Counted from the first letter of the stretch, positions 51,424 through 63,807 are shown. The stretch: DNA of 64,000 nt from Phycisphaerales bacterium (GCA_020639095.1 JACKHH010000018.1:6296-70295); one strand, 5' to 3'. Numbers and translations are program-made. The notes: generated by a model from the letters alone, not told the origin.

Positions 51424-51507
51424 CGGGTGGCACGGTCATGCGCAGCAAGGCCGTGGTTGGCATCCCAGATACCCCATGGAGAGACCGCGTCAGATTACGC
51501 CACCCCA
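51424..51507. repeat. GGGTGGCACGGTC repeat P6, second copy
   Basis: GGGTGGCACGGTCATGCGCA then GCAAGGCCGTGG, ending with CCCCATGGAGAGACC and CCACCCC. It lies between the start of the GH31 gene and the end of the histidine kinase gene. Confidence 0.7.
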
Positions 51508-51564
51508 GGTCGGCAAAGTGACCCACCACGTACCTTGGCGAGGCGCGAATTGCGACCGTTCAAC

Positions 51565-53025
51565 TCAGTGGGCGGTGGAGTCGGGCGACGTTTCCATGCG
51601 AAACGGAAGCGACACGACGAACTCGGTCCCCGCCCCCACTTGGCTCGCAATGCCGATCGTCCCGTTGTGCGCCTGTGCAATCGAGCGGCAAATCGCCAGT
51701 CCCAGACCGCTGCCGCCGGTCGCACTCGTGCGGGCGGCGTCGGCGCGATAGAAGCGGTCGAAGATGCGTGCGATGTGCTCCGGCGCGATGCCCGGCCCGT
51801 TGTCACTCACCCGCAGCTCTACGTTTTCATCCGCCGGGGCGACGCTCACCATCACCCGCCCGCCGTTCGGCGTGTAGCGCAGCGCGTTGTCCAGCAGGTT
51901 GCTGAGCAGTTGGCGAATACGCGTGTCGTCGCCGAACATCTCGACGGGTTTGCCGTCGGCCAGCGAAAGCTCAATGTCGCGTTCGTTGGCGATCGCGCCA
52001 TACAGATCGACCATGTCGCGGGCGGTTTCGGTCAGGTTCACCGGACCGGTTTGCAGGAAGCTGCGTCCCGCGTCCGCGCGCGCGAGCAACAGCAGGTCAT
52101 CGGCGATGCGCGAGAGCTTGTCGAACTGATCGATGCTCTCCTCAATCACCAGCCGAAGTTCCTCGACATCCGCCTGTTGATTGAGCGCGATCTCCATGTT
52201 CCCGCGCAGCGCCGCGATGGGCGTGCGCAGTTCGTGCGCCGCGTCGGCAGTGAAGCGCTGGATTTCACCGAACTGTCGTTCGAGTCGCGCGAGCATGTCG
52301 TTGAGCACGCCCGCGAGCGCGTCAAGCTCGTCGCCAGTACCCGAATGCGCCAACCGCGCCGTAAGATTCTCCGCGCCGATCCGTCGCGCCGTATCCGTCA
52401 TTCGCCGCACGGGCTGCAAGCTCCGTCCCGCCAGCACCAACCCGCATACCACGGACAAACCCGCGGCCACAGCCATTGCGGCAAAACACAATTGTCGAAA
52501 TCCGGCGAGCGACGACGCAAAATGATCAAGTCGGTAAACCGCCTGCGTTTGATAGCGGTTCTTGTCCGCCAGCGTCACCCATTGGCTGCATATGCGATAC
52601 GGCCAGGGAGCGCCCGCGGGCTGCAGCGTATTGAACACCACCCCGCTGCTCGATTTCGGCAGCGTGACCGCATCATCGGCTGGGTGAAACGCGTCGTGCG
52701 TATCACTCGTAACGACGAGCTTCCCCGACGCGTCGAGCAGGCGAAAAGTGAGGTCCTTGCGCAGTCGGCTCCCCAGTTCCCGACGAATTCCGCCTTCGAT
52801 TTCGTCAAAGCCCAGGTGCTGCTCCTCCTCGACGATGGTGGTGAATTCCTGCATCTCACCTTCAAGGAATCCATCAACTTCGCGGCTGAGTGAGTAGGAG
52901 AGACCGATGTAGAGCAGCGTACAGATCAGGGCGCAGGTGCCCAGCGTGATCGTCGTCCACCAAAGCGTAAGCCGGGCCCGGATGGTCGCAAGAAACCGAC
53001 GCGAGTTAACCGGCTTTGAGGACAT
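51565..53025 (-). CDS. Sensor histidine kinase (CusS/heavy-metal-sensor-like)
   Basis: A 486-residue membrane kinase. TM1 is about 20-43 (LWWTTITLGTCALICTLLYIG), a periplasmic sensor domain of about 130 residues follows, and TM2 is about 178-200. A HAMP region (SLQPVRRMTDTARRI) leads to the HisKA box FTADAAHELRTPIAAL with phosphorylated His264. The ATP-binding domain has LLDNALRYTPNGG, RVSDNGPGIAPEHI and GGSGLGLAICRSI. Its architecture matches the OmpR-partner kinases such as CusS and BaeS; the signal is unknown. Its start overlaps the regulator gene by 20 bases, so they are co-translated. Confidence 0.92.
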   Translation of the reverse strand: MSSKPVNSRRFLATIRARLTLWWTTITLGTCALICTLLYIGLSYSLSREVDGFLEGEMQEFTTIVEEEQHLGFDEIEGGIRRELGSRLRKDLTFRLLDASGKLVVTSDTHDAFHPADDAVTLPKSSSGVVFNTLQPAGAPWPYRICSQWVTLADKNRYQTQAVYRLDHFASSLAGFRQLCFAAMAVAAGLSVVCGLVLAGRSLQPVRRMTDTARRIGAENLTARLAHSGTGDELDALAGVLNDMLARLERQFGEIQRFTADAAHELRTPIAALRGNMEIALNQQADVEELRLVIEESIDQFDKLSRIADDLLLLARADAGRSFLQTGPVNLTETARDMVDLYGAIANERDIELSLADGKPVEMFGDDTRIRQLLSNLLDNALRYTPNGGRVMVSVAPADENVELRVSDNGPGIAPEHIARIFDRFYRADAARTSATGGSGLGLAICRSIAQAHNGTIGIASQVGAGTEFVVSLPFRMETSPDSTAH

Positions 53026-53677
53026 ATCCGCATCCGCGCACGGTATGAATCAGCGGTGAATCGAAACCGGCATCGACTTTACGACGCAGCCGGTTGATGT
53101 GTACGTCGATTACGTTCGTCTTGGGATCGTGACGCATGTCCCAAATGCGTTCGAGAATCATCGTGCGCGAAACGACTTCGCCCGCGTGCCGCGCCAGGTA
53201 TTCGAGCAACGCGTACTCACGCGCGGAGAGGTCGATCCGCTGCCCGGATCGCTCGACCGCCCGCGTCACCACGTCAACCGTGAGGTCGCCAACGCTGATG
53301 GGATTATCCGCGAGGGTCTGGCCGCGACGCATCACCGCGCGAATCCGCGCCAGCAGCTCGACAAAGCTGAACGGTTTGACGAGGTAGTCATCGGCACCCA
53401 GGTTCAGCCCGCGCACGCGATCATCGAGCGCGTCGCGCGCGGTGAGGCAGATGACCGGTGTGGCGATGCCCTGTTCCCGCAGCGCCCGCAGCACGCTGAA
53501 CCCGTCACGCTGCGGAAGCAGAAGGTCGAGCACGATGACGTCGTAGTACTCCGTGGTCGCAAGGTGCAGACCGGCATCGCCGTCCCCAGCCACGTCCACG
53601 GCGAAGGCCGCTTCCTGCAATCCGCGTTCGATGAACGACGCGACCGCGTTTTCATCTTCGACCACAAGCGCGCGCAT
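53006..53677 (-). CDS. OmpR-family response regulator
   Basis: A 223-residue regulator started at ATG 53677 (MRALVVEDENAV). The receiver domain has the acidic pocket VVEDE, phosphorylated Asp51 in DVIVLDLLLPQRDGF, the Thr/Ser in VICLTARDA and Lys in YLVKPFSFVELLARI. The C-terminal winged-helix DNA-binding domain has RIDLSAREYALLEYLARHAGEVVSRTMILERIW and KTNVIDVHINRLRRKVDAGF, followed by HTVRGCGYVLKAG. The longer frame to 53752 adds residues unlike the family. It lies upstream of and overlaps its kinase. Confidence 0.93.
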   Translation of the reverse strand: MRALVVEDENAVASFIERGLQEAAFAVDVAGDGDAGLHLATTEYYDVIVLDLLLPQRDGFSVLRALREQGIATPVICLTARDALDDRVRGLNLGADDYLVKPFSFVELLARIRAVMRRGQTLADNPISVGDLTVDVVTRAVERSGQRIDLSAREYALLEYLARHAGEVVSRTMILERIWDMRHDPKTNVIDVHINRLRRKVDAGFDSPLIHTVRGCGYVLKAG

Positions 53678-53933
53678 GCCTGTACCTATCTCCAGGGGTT
53701 TCTCGCCCGCATTGTACGCGCAGCCGGCTGCCACCGCACGTCTCAAGTGCACGGTGTTGGGACGCGGGCCATCCGACCCGGGATCATTAAACGATTGTCA
53801 TATACCCGCCATCCGCCTGCCATCTTGGGCCAGTACATTTAAGCCCTTTAATCTGGCGACAGCGTCGTCGCCGATCGCTTACAATGAACCCGCGAGTTCC
53901 TTCAAGCAGCATGGACGCTGAGAAGGCTTACCG

Positions 53934-55814
53934 ATGGCACGCTCAAGAAGACTCTTGCTCAATCCCTGGACCCTAGGTGTTTTCACGCTTGTCGTCTGCC
54001 TGTGGGGCATCCGCGGCGGACCCAGACTCGGTGACCATGAGTGCATCAACGCGCAGTGTGCGCGGCAGATGCTGCAATCCGGCAATTGGCTTGTCCCAAC
54101 GCTGGGCGAGGCGCCGCGCATCCGCAAACCACCCCTCGGGTCCTGGCTCATCGCCGCGTCCACCTGGCTCGTTGAACCCGCCAACTCGCGGATGCCCGTC
54201 AACGAACTTTCCGCACGCCTCCCGCAAGCGCTCGCTGCCGTGGTCAACGTGTTCATCATTGCGTGGATGGCGACGCGCATGTATGGCCGGCGCATCGGGA
54301 AGGTCGCGGGCCTCGTCGCTGCCGGCAGCCTGCTCACGCTCTACTTCAGCCACAGCGCGCTCATCGAGATGACGCTGACGCTGTTTGTCACCTTGTCGTT
54401 CGCCAGCTTCTGGCGCGCACTCGAAGGCGAAACGGTGAATCGCCGCTGGCTGGCCGCCGGTTACGTCGCCTTCGCGCTGGCGATGCTCGCGAAGATGCCG
54501 CTGCCGCTCGCCGTCGTCGCGCCGCCGATCTTCATCTTCTGGGTGTTCGTGACACCGGCATTGGCGCTCGCGGAACGTACCGCACCGCTGGAGCGGCGCT
54601 GGCAGTCTGAACTGTGGATGGGTGTGCGGACGCAGTTGCGCTGTATTTGGCGACTGTGGTCCACGCCGGGCGTGCTTGCCGTGTTCGCGCTGTGCGGCGG
54701 GTGGATCTACATCGTCGCAGCCCAGTCGGATGGCGTGTGGCAACTCTGGCGACAGGAATACATCGATCGCTTTACCGGCGGGATGGCTGATCGCTCGCAC
54801 CCATTCTGGTACTACCTGCCCGTCGTGTTCGGGATGGTTGCGCCCTTCAGCCTGCTGCTTCCGGAAGCAGTCGCCGCGCCGTGGATGCCGCGCTATCACC
54901 GCTACCGCCGAGCGAACGCGTTCCTGCTCACCTGGGGCATCAGCGGATTGCTCGTGCTCAGCGCGTCCGCGTTCAAACGCCCGCACTATCTGGCTGCGGT
55001 CATGCCGCCGTTCCTGATTCTGCTCGCACCCGTGGTCGATCGCTTCTTCCTCGTCGGCGGCGAAGAACGGCGCCGTGGAATCCGCGCATTCTGCAACGCG
55101 CTCCCGTTCATACTGTCAGCCGCAGCCATCGCCGGTGCGGTTATGCTTACCCAGCAATTTCCCGGCATCGGACGCGGGCCGTTCGTCGCCTTGATCGCGT
55201 TGGTCGCGCTCTGGACGGTCGCATCGATCAGCTTCCGACGCGGGCAGGGGACGGTCAGTCTGGCCACGATCATGCTGGCGAGCCCGGTCATGCTCGCCCT
55301 GGGCTGGACGCTCGCTGCCTACGACGAGCAGAACAACGATGTGAAGATCCCCGCGCTGGCGTCAGCCATCGCCGATTCCCAGGCGCGTCCGGGCTGTCCC
55401 ATCGTGCAAATCGACAGCCGGATCGACGCCCGGCTGATGTTTTATGAGCACCTGAATATCGAGCAACTCTTTACGCCCGTGCAACTCGCACGCATGCGTC
55501 CGAATCGCTCATCGCTGTCGCAGGCGGTCATGGACGCTGCCGGTGAGCGCGTGCGTTCACTGCTGGCGGCCGATCCGGACACACTGTTTATCCTCAAAGC
55601 CGAGCACTTCGATTCGCTCCGGGGTGACTATAATTTGCCGCTGGTCGAATTGGCGCGGGTCGCGCTCTCACGCGACGACCCTTCGAATGCCAGCGTCATC
55701 CTGGGACGCGACGACGGCGCGGTTTCGCTCGAACCCCGCGCGATACCCGCCGCGAACGCGCCACGCCAGGGTGACCGGAAACGCGACGACACCCATCAAG
55801 AACCGGTCTCGTAA
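53934..55814 (+). CDS. Glycosyltransferase family 39 (ArnT/PMT-like) membrane protein
   Basis: A 626-residue integral membrane protein with about 11-12 hydrophobic segments. After the first helix (PWTLGVFTLVVCLWGIRGG) comes RLGDHECINAQCARQML, in which Asp34 and Glu36 match the catalytic D-x-E of the GT39/GT83 superfamily. GEAPRIRKPPLGSWLIAAS is the second conserved loop. The family moves a sugar from a polyprenyl carrier to lipid A, proteins or other acceptors in the periplasm. The C-terminal 150 residues form a soluble domain. ATG at 53934 starts the first helix. It is divergent from the response regulator gene and shares the 257-base gap with it. Confidence 0.85.
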   Translation: MARSRRLLLNPWTLGVFTLVVCLWGIRGGPRLGDHECINAQCARQMLQSGNWLVPTLGEAPRIRKPPLGSWLIAASTWLVEPANSRMPVNELSARLPQALAAVVNVFIIAWMATRMYGRRIGKVAGLVAAGSLLTLYFSHSALIEMTLTLFVTLSFASFWRALEGETVNRRWLAAGYVAFALAMLAKMPLPLAVVAPPIFIFWVFVTPALALAERTAPLERRWQSELWMGVRTQLRCIWRLWSTPGVLAVFALCGGWIYIVAAQSDGVWQLWRQEYIDRFTGGMADRSHPFWYYLPVVFGMVAPFSLLLPEAVAAPWMPRYHRYRRANAFLLTWGISGLLVLSASAFKRPHYLAAVMPPFLILLAPVVDRFFLVGGEERRRGIRAFCNALPFILSAAAIAGAVMLTQQFPGIGRGPFVALIALVALWTVASISFRRGQGTVSLATIMLASPVMLALGWTLAAYDEQNNDVKIPALASAIADSQARPGCPIVQIDSRIDARLMFYEHLNIEQLFTPVQLARMRPNRSSLSQAVMDAAGERVRSLLAADPDTLFILKAEHFDSLRGDYNLPLVELARVALSRDDPSNASVILGRDDGAVSLEPRAIPAANAPRQGDRKRDDTHQEPVS

Positions 55815-55850
55815 ACCTCGCGATGCCGGTCGTCTGAAAGGAGACCTGAC

Positions 55851-56768
55851 ATGGCGAGCCGGGCAAACCTCGGGATAATGGTATTCACAATGATCGCAAT
55901 CGGTTGCCTCGCGCAGCCGGCAGCGGCGCAGACCGCGATGCAGGACGTCGGCGTCAGTCGCGACTTCGACATGCAACTGCACGCCGCCGATGCCGCGCCA
56001 ACCGTCCAACTGGCAGCTTACGAGCAGTCGTACCTTCCCGAAGAGGGTGACGACGAAATGGGCGGCGCGATGAACGATGACATGAACTGGGACCTCGCCG
56101 GTCCCTACGAAATGCGCAGTGCCGATCCCGAACCCGCCGGTGTCGTCGAACTCAAGAACATCTTCGGCTGGAGCACCACCAAGGGCGAAAGCGACGAATT
56201 CGAATACGAGTTTGAGATCGAATGGGGCGTCAACGAAGACCACGAACTTATCTTCGAAGTACCAGCCGAGTTGGGCGACGGCGCGGTTGAAGGCAACGGC
56301 GATCTTGAGCTTGGCTGGCACTGGCGACTGTGGCGCGAGGGCGAGTGGATGCCCGCGTTCGCAATGCGTAACTTCGTGCATCTGCCCACCGGGTACCATT
56401 CCGGCGGGGTGGACTACGAATGGATCGGCCTGTTCACCAAGAGCATCATCCCAGGCAAGCTGCGCTTCGACGCCAACCCGTTCATCAAGTCGGTGAATGA
56501 CCACCGCGAGGAGGAAGCGCGACACTTCCTGTGGGGCGGTTCCTTCGGTCTGGACTGGCGTGCGAGCGACGAACTCATCCTCGTCGCACTCTATCGCTAC
56601 GAAACCGGCGAACTCGAAGGCACGCGCGACAACCACTACGTGCAGATCGGTGGCGAGTGGGACCTCGACGAACACAGCGAAATCGGTTTCAGCACGACCG
56701 TTGGCTTGGATGGCGACGAGAACGGCCCAGCCCTCGGCGCGAAGATCAGCTACATCTACTCGTTTTGA
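55851..56768 (+). CDS. Outer-membrane beta-barrel-like protein of unknown function
   Basis: A 305-residue exported protein with signal peptide ending near QPAAAQT. After an acidic linker (EEGDDEMGGAMNDDMNWD), residues of about 100-305 show alternating strands with aromatic ends, such as WHWRLWREGEWMPAFAMRNFVHLPTG, LRFDANPFIKSV, LILVALYRYETGEL and a C-terminal YIYSF ending in Phe, as in outer-membrane barrels. It resembles the MetA-pathway / transporter-like group of barrels. AAAGGAG stands about nine bases before the ATG. It follows the GT39 gene by 37 bases, so the two may be co-transcribed. Confidence 0.7.
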   Translation: MASRANLGIMVFTMIAIGCLAQPAAAQTAMQDVGVSRDFDMQLHAADAAPTVQLAAYEQSYLPEEGDDEMGGAMNDDMNWDLAGPYEMRSADPEPAGVVELKNIFGWSTTKGESDEFEYEFEIEWGVNEDHELIFEVPAELGDGAVEGNGDLELGWHWRLWREGEWMPAFAMRNFVHLPTGYHSGGVDYEWIGLFTKSIIPGKLRFDANPFIKSVNDHREEEARHFLWGGSFGLDWRASDELILVALYRYETGELEGTRDNHYVQIGGEWDLDEHSEIGFSTTVGLDGDENGPALGAKISYIYSF

Positions 56769-56809
56769 TACTTATTCTACGAGGACCGGCGCTGGGTTAG
56801 TCGCGCCGG

Positions 56810-59542
56810 TTACTTCGAAGCAGCTTGCGTGAGCGCGGTGCCGTTGGTTGTCATGCCGGCGGTACCGCTCACTTCTTCGTCCGCCTTCAGTTTCGTTCGC
56901 CACTCGGCGAGCTTGTCGGATTGCGCTGTCGCGCGATACAGCGCGACGATGTCACCCACCGCGACCTGTGTGCGGCGATCGTCCGGACCGGCAGTGCCTG
57001 CGAACAGATCGTACGCCTTGAGCAGTTTTGCTTCCGCGTCGTCGAAGCGTTCGAGCTTGGTCAGGCACTGGCCCCAGCCCAGGTACGCCCCAGCGATGTT
57101 GAGCACGTCCTCAGTGTGCGACCGCTCCCAGCGTTTGACCATCTCCTGGTAGAGTTCCTCACTCGCGGCGAAGTCGCCTTTGTCGTCGTACAGCCGGGCA
57201 ATGTCGCGCAAGCAGAAGATGGTGTCGGGATGGTCTTCGCCGAGTACTTCGGTGTGCAGCTTCAGGGCGGTGCGATGCAGTTGCTCGGCTTCATCGAAGC
57301 GCCCCTGCATGCGGCGCAGCGTGCCCAAGTTGCACATCGAGAGCATAGCGTGCGGATGCTTTTCGCCCAGCACGCGCGTGCGCGCTTCCAACGCGGTTTC
57401 GAGCAGCGGTTCCGCTTCCGCAAGATTGCCCTGCTGCATGTACGCGAAACCGAGATTGTTCAGCGTCACCAATGTTTGCGGATGATCATCGCCAAGCACC
57501 TGCTGCTGCGCTTTCAGCACTTCCTGCAAGATCCCGATTGCTTGATCGGCTTGGCCGATGAGGTTGTAGAATGACGCGAGATTGTTTCCGCACGTCAGCG
57601 TAAGCGGATGCAGCGGGCCCGCCATTTTCTGCGACAGGGCATACGCCTCCTTGTACAGCGCGGCCGCGTCATCGTAGCGGTCCAGCACGGCATAGAGCTG
57701 TCCGAGATTGCCGACCATCTGAACGAGGTCGAGATCATCGTCGCGCGCCGAGGCCTTTCCGATTTCGACGCCGCGCTCCATCAGCGGGATCGCCTCCGCC
57801 TGCTTGCCGGCGCGCTGGAGCACGAACGCGAGGCTGTTCATGGCCGTCGCGGTCTCCATGGTGTTTTCTCCATTGACGCGCCGGCTGAACTCGTAGAGCC
57901 TGCGGAACAACCTCTCCGCCTCATCGTAGTTGCCCATGTGGTACTCAACGGCTGCCAGCGACGTCACGGCTTCGCGGACGCCGATGTCGTTTGGTGGCAG
58001 GTTCGCATCGCGCAGCTCGACGGCGCGCTGGAGGTGGGGCAGCGCGGCCGTGAGTTCGCCGAGCTGCGTATAAGTCGCGCCCAGCGTCGTGCGAATGGCC
58101 GCTTCGACCAGCGGTTCGTCGGGGAATTTGCCGTCGATGTGCGCCGCGGCTGCGTCAAGTGCAGCCCGCAGCGTGATGTTCGGATCGGACGTGTTCTGCG
58201 GCGAAACCGCAGCCAACAGGTCATCGTTGAGAAATGCGTTGACCGCCGTCGCGATGCGCGCCTGCCGCTGCGCTTCCACCGTGCTCGCCTCCGCGATCTC
58301 GCGCTGCGCGCGTTCAGCTTGACGCGCCGACTCGGCGCGCAAGTAGAGCACCGTGCTCAGCACGCCGCCCGCGATCAACGCGACGATGGCGCACAGCGAC
58401 GCCGCGGCGAACCCGCGATTGCGCCGCGCGAACACGCGAAGCTGGTAGATCACGCTCGGAGGCCGGGCGGAGATGGGGTGACCGGTAAGATAATTCTGAA
58501 GGTCGCGGCGGAACTCGTCGGTCGATTGATAGCGGCGGTGCGGTTCCTTCTCGAGCGCTTTGAGCACAATCGTTTCGAGGTCGCCGCGCAGCCTGCGGTT
58601 GTGCGCGCCGAGGCGCGTCGGCTGCGATTCGCGAATGCGTCGCGCGGCTTCGATGATCGTGAGATTGCGCACGTGGTAGGGCAACTCGCCCGACATCAGT
58701 TCGTGGAGCAGCACGCCCAAGGCGTAAACATCGCTGCGCGTGTCGATTGCGCTGGGGTCAGCCTCCACCTGCTCGGGCGACATGTACTGCAACGTGCCAA
58801 TGAGCTGACCGATCTCGGTGCGCAGCGTGGTCACGGACAGATCGGCATGCGTCGCGCGGGCCACACCGAAGTCGATCACCTTCACGTGCCCGTCGCTGTC
58901 GACCAGCACGTTGCCCGGTTTGAGGTCGCGATGAATGATGCCGTGCTGATGGCCATGCTGGATCGCGTCGCAAACTTTGAGGAACAGCTCGACGCGCGCG
59001 GGCGTGGAAAGATGGTTGTCCTCGGCGTAACGCGTGATCGGCTTGGCGTTTGCGACATATTCCATCGCGAAGTAGGGCATTTCGCGATCGTCCACGCGAT
59101 GCACGCCCGTCTCGTAAACCTGTGCAATGCCGGGGTGCCGCAAGCGCGCGAGGATCGCGGACTCATACTCAAAGCGCCGCCGCGCCGACTCCGACGCCAA
59201 CCCCTCGCGCATCACCTTGAGCGCCACCGCGCGCTGCGGGTTTTTCTGCATGGCTTCGTAAACGATGCCCATGCCTCCGCCACCGATCACCCGCAGAATT
59301 TCGTAGTCACCGATGCGCCGCGGCATTGACGAGTCGCCTGCCGCGTCGAAAGCAACGGCTGCTACGGGTGATTGCAGCAGGGCAGTCTCAGCCGCACTGT
59401 CCCCGAGAATGCGTTCGACCTGCACGCGCAGCTCCGCGTCATCGCCGCACGCGTCAGCCAAGTAGGCCAAGCGCGCCGCGCCCGACCGCTCAGACGCAGC
59501 CATCACGATCTGTTTCATCTGCTGATAGCGTTCAGGCGTCAC
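56810..59542 (-). CDS. Serine/threonine protein kinase with C-terminal TPR repeats
   Basis: A 910-residue membrane protein started at GTG 59542. The kinase domain (about 75-345) shows GDYEILRVIGGGGMGIVYEA (Gly-rich loop), VALKVM (Lys), IIHRDLKPGNVLVD (catalytic loop), VIDFGVARATH (DFG) and GTLQYMSPEQV. One membrane helix follows (AASLCAIVALIAGGVLSTVLYL, about 385-407). The remaining 480 residues are TPR units of 42-residue spacing, typical of TPR_10/TPR_12, such as HPLTLTCGNNLASFYNLIGQ, HPQTLVTLNNLGFAYMQQG and HPHAMLSMCNLGTLRRMQG. The GTG overlaps the stop of the sigma factor gene by four bases. In planctomycetes such kinases are paired with ECF sigma factors of this kind and probably control them. 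Confidence 0.93.
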   Translation of the reverse strand: MTPERYQQMKQIVMAASERSGAARLAYLADACGDDAELRVQVERILGDSAAETALLQSPVAAVAFDAAGDSSMPRRIGDYEILRVIGGGGMGIVYEAMQKNPQRAVALKVMREGLASESARRRFEYESAILARLRHPGIAQVYETGVHRVDDREMPYFAMEYVANAKPITRYAEDNHLSTPARVELFLKVCDAIQHGHQHGIIHRDLKPGNVLVDSDGHVKVIDFGVARATHADLSVTTLRTEIGQLIGTLQYMSPEQVEADPSAIDTRSDVYALGVLLHELMSGELPYHVRNLTIIEAARRIRESQPTRLGAHNRRLRGDLETIVLKALEKEPHRRYQSTDEFRRDLQNYLTGHPISARPPSVIYQLRVFARRNRGFAAASLCAIVALIAGGVLSTVLYLRAESARQAERAQREIAEASTVEAQRQARIATAVNAFLNDDLLAAVSPQNTSDPNITLRAALDAAAAHIDGKFPDEPLVEAAIRTTLGATYTQLGELTAALPHLQRAVELRDANLPPNDIGVREAVTSLAAVEYHMGNYDEAERLFRRLYEFSRRVNGENTMETATAMNSLAFVLQRAGKQAEAIPLMERGVEIGKASARDDDLDLVQMVGNLGQLYAVLDRYDDAAALYKEAYALSQKMAGPLHPLTLTCGNNLASFYNLIGQADQAIGILQEVLKAQQQVLGDDHPQTLVTLNNLGFAYMQQGNLAEAEPLLETALEARTRVLGEKHPHAMLSMCNLGTLRRMQGRFDEAEQLHRTALKLHTEVLGEDHPDTIFCLRDIARLYDDKGDFAASEELYQEMVKRWERSHTEDVLNIAGAYLGWGQCLTKLERFDDAEAKLLKAYDLFAGTAGPDDRRTQVAVGDIVALYRATAQSDKLAEWRTKLKADEEVSGTAGMTTNGTALTQAASK

Positions 59543-60144
59543 GCGCTACTCTCCATCAGACCGTCGCTCAGCCTTTCCGCGAGCCAGTGCTTGGCCATTT
59601 TCCAATCGAGTTGCACGGTGCGCGGCGCGACGTTCAGAGCCGACGCCACTTCATCCACCGTGAGTCCGGCGAAGAAACGCAGCTCGGCGATCTGCGCTTG
59701 CCGCGCGTCGAGACGCGCCAATTCCTCCAGCGCGTCGTGCAGTGCGAGCACGTCGATCATCGAATCGTGCGACGGTGTCGCGAGTTCGCTGAACGTCACG
59801 TACTGCCGCACGAGATCGCCGCCGCGCTTGGCTGCCTGCTTGTCGCGGGCGTGATTGATCAGCACCTGGCGCATCGCGGTCGCAGCCACACGGAAGAAAT
59901 GCAGGCGATCGCTCCACTGATCCGCATCACCTGCCGGTGGACGCACGAGCTTGAGGTAGGCTTCGTGTACGACCGCGGTCGGATCAAGCGTATGCCCCAC
60001 GTCCTGGCTGCGGAAGAGTCGGCCCGCGAGGCTGCGCAGCTCCGCGTACACCAGCGGCATCAGTTCGTCGGCTGCCCGCGAATCCGCAGTCCCGATCCGC
60101 CGCAGCAGCACCGTCACGTCGCCCTGACGCCCGTTTTCGTCCAT
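59539..60144 (-). CDS. ECF-family RNA polymerase sigma factor (planctomycete kinase-linked group)
   Basis: A 201-residue sigma factor started at ATG 60144. Region 2 reads LMPLVYAELRSLAGRLFRSQ and HTLDPTAVVHEAYLKLVRP, with FFRVAATAMRQVLINHARDKQAAKRGGD; this is the ECF group often found beside Ser/Thr kinases. Region 4 has ARQAQIAELRFFAGLTVDEVASALNVAPRTVQLDWKMAKHWL, the helix-turn-helix. There is no anti-sigma gene; control is probably by the kinase, whose gene overlaps by four bases (GTGA). A longer frame upstream to 60543 is not family-like. It is divergent from the glutamine synthetase gene. Confidence 0.9.
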   Translation of the reverse strand: MDENGRQGDVTVLLRRIGTADSRAADELMPLVYAELRSLAGRLFRSQDVGHTLDPTAVVHEAYLKLVRPPAGDADQWSDRLHFFRVAATAMRQVLINHARDKQAAKRGGDLVRQYVTFSELATPSHDSMIDVLALHDALEELARLDARQAQIAELRFFAGLTVDEVASALNVAPRTVQLDWKMAKHWLAERLSDGLMESSA

Positions 60145-60355
60145 GACACTCTGATCTGCGATTCGCGTACCCGACCGGAAATCCACAATTTGCGAAATGT
60201 TTTGCGCCCCGCACGCCCGGACCGTGTTTCTACCTACAGGACCGGAATTCGGGCGATCCCCGCAGACTCGACAGAAGAATAACAGCCCCGGCAACAGCGT
60301 GCGGCCCATCCGCCGCCATTGTAGTGGGCACGACAAATCCAAGAAAGGGAAAGAC

Positions 60356-62614
<2,259 letters not shown>

Positions 62615-62676
62615 AATAGGGGCGGTTCCGGGCCGGAATGCAGAAACCCAACAGGACGCGACAAGGACGACATGGT

Positions 62677-63807
62677 ATGAACCCGCCAGTCAGACAAAAC
62701 GAATCGATCTCGGTTCGCAGCAGCACCGAGCGCTTCCGCATCCTGGCTGCGCTCAACGAGTTGCACCTGAAGTATCGCAGTCTCGGTGAAGGCGCGGTGG
62801 CGGACTACATTCCCGAACTCGCCCGTGCCAATCCCGATTGGTTCGCCATCTGCGCGGTCACGCCCGATGGCCAGGTCTACGAGATCGGCGACTACGATCA
62901 GCAGTTCACCATCCAGTCGATGTCCAAACCGTTCGTGTACGGCCAAGCGCTCGAAGACCATGGTCGCGACAACGTGCTTCAGCGCGTCGGCGTCGAACCG
63001 ACCGGTGACGCGTTCAACTCGATCATCAAGCTCGACGCGACAAACCGCCCGCACAATCCGTGCGTGAACGCGGGCGCGATCGCGACGACCAGCTTGATCA
63101 AGGGTAATGGCCCGACGGAACGGCTGAACCGCATGCTTGAGTTGTTCCGCAAGTACATCGGTCGGAAGGTGTACGTGGACATGTCGGTGTTCATGTCGGA
63201 GCGCACAACGGGCCATCGCAATCGCGCGATCGCCTACCTCATGCTCAACTTCGGCATGATCGAAAGCGACGTCGAGCAGATCCTCGACCTCTACTTCCAG
63301 CAGTGTTCGATCCTCGTGACCTGCCGCGATCTCGCGGTGATGGGCGCGACGCTGGCCAATGGCGGCGTCAATCCGCTCACCGGCGAACGCGCGCTCGACC
63401 CGCAATACATCCGCGACGTGCTCACCGTGATGTACACCTGCGGTATGTACGATTATGCCGGTGAATGGGCGTACACCGTCGGCCTGCCCGCGAAGAGCGG
63501 CGTGTCTGGCGGCATCATTGCGGTGGTCCCGAACAGTTTGGGGATTGCCGTATTTTCGCCGCGACTCGATCAGCGTGGCAACAGCGTGCGCGGCATCCGC
63601 GTGTGCGAATCGCTTTCGCAGAACTTCGGCATGCATCTGTTCGACGCGCTGCTCGATCAGCCCATGGCGCTGCCGGCGGAAACGCCCGCAAACGTCGTGC
63701 AGGCTGATCCCGGTGCGACCGACACACCGGTAGCCACCAACGGTAAGTGCCGGATGTCGTCCCCTGCGCCCACCGTGCAGGCGGCGCAGCCCAACGACCG
63801 GAACTGA
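62677..63807 (+). CDS. glsA: Glutaminase
   Basis: A 376-residue serine-dependent glutaminase that releases ammonia from glutamine. ATG at 62677 has AAGGA about nine bases upstream. The catalytic Ser-x-x-Lys is in FTIQSMSKPFVYG (about Ser81, Lys84). NPCVNAGAIATTSLI, VDMSVFMSERTTGHRNRAIAY, MGATLANGGVNPLTG and MYDYAGEWAYTVGLPAKSGVSGGI complete the family set. The enzyme is usually near 310 residues; this one has about 50 extra at the C-terminus (PVATNGKCRMSSPAPT) of low complexity. It lies 62 bases after glnN and before the ammonium transporter, so synthesis and hydrolysis of glutamine are encoded together. Confidence 0.93.
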   Translation: MNPPVRQNESISVRSSTERFRILAALNELHLKYRSLGEGAVADYIPELARANPDWFAICAVTPDGQVYEIGDYDQQFTIQSMSKPFVYGQALEDHGRDNVLQRVGVEPTGDAFNSIIKLDATNRPHNPCVNAGAIATTSLIKGNGPTERLNRMLELFRKYIGRKVYVDMSVFMSERTTGHRNRAIAYLMLNFGMIESDVEQILDLYFQQCSILVTCRDLAVMGATLANGGVNPLTGERALDPQYIRDVLTVMYTCGMYDYAGEWAYTVGLPAKSGVSGGIIAVVPNSLGIAVFSPRLDQRGNSVRGIRVCESLSQNFGMHLFDALLDQPMALPAETPANVVQADPGATDTPVATNGKCRMSSPAPTVQAAQPNDRN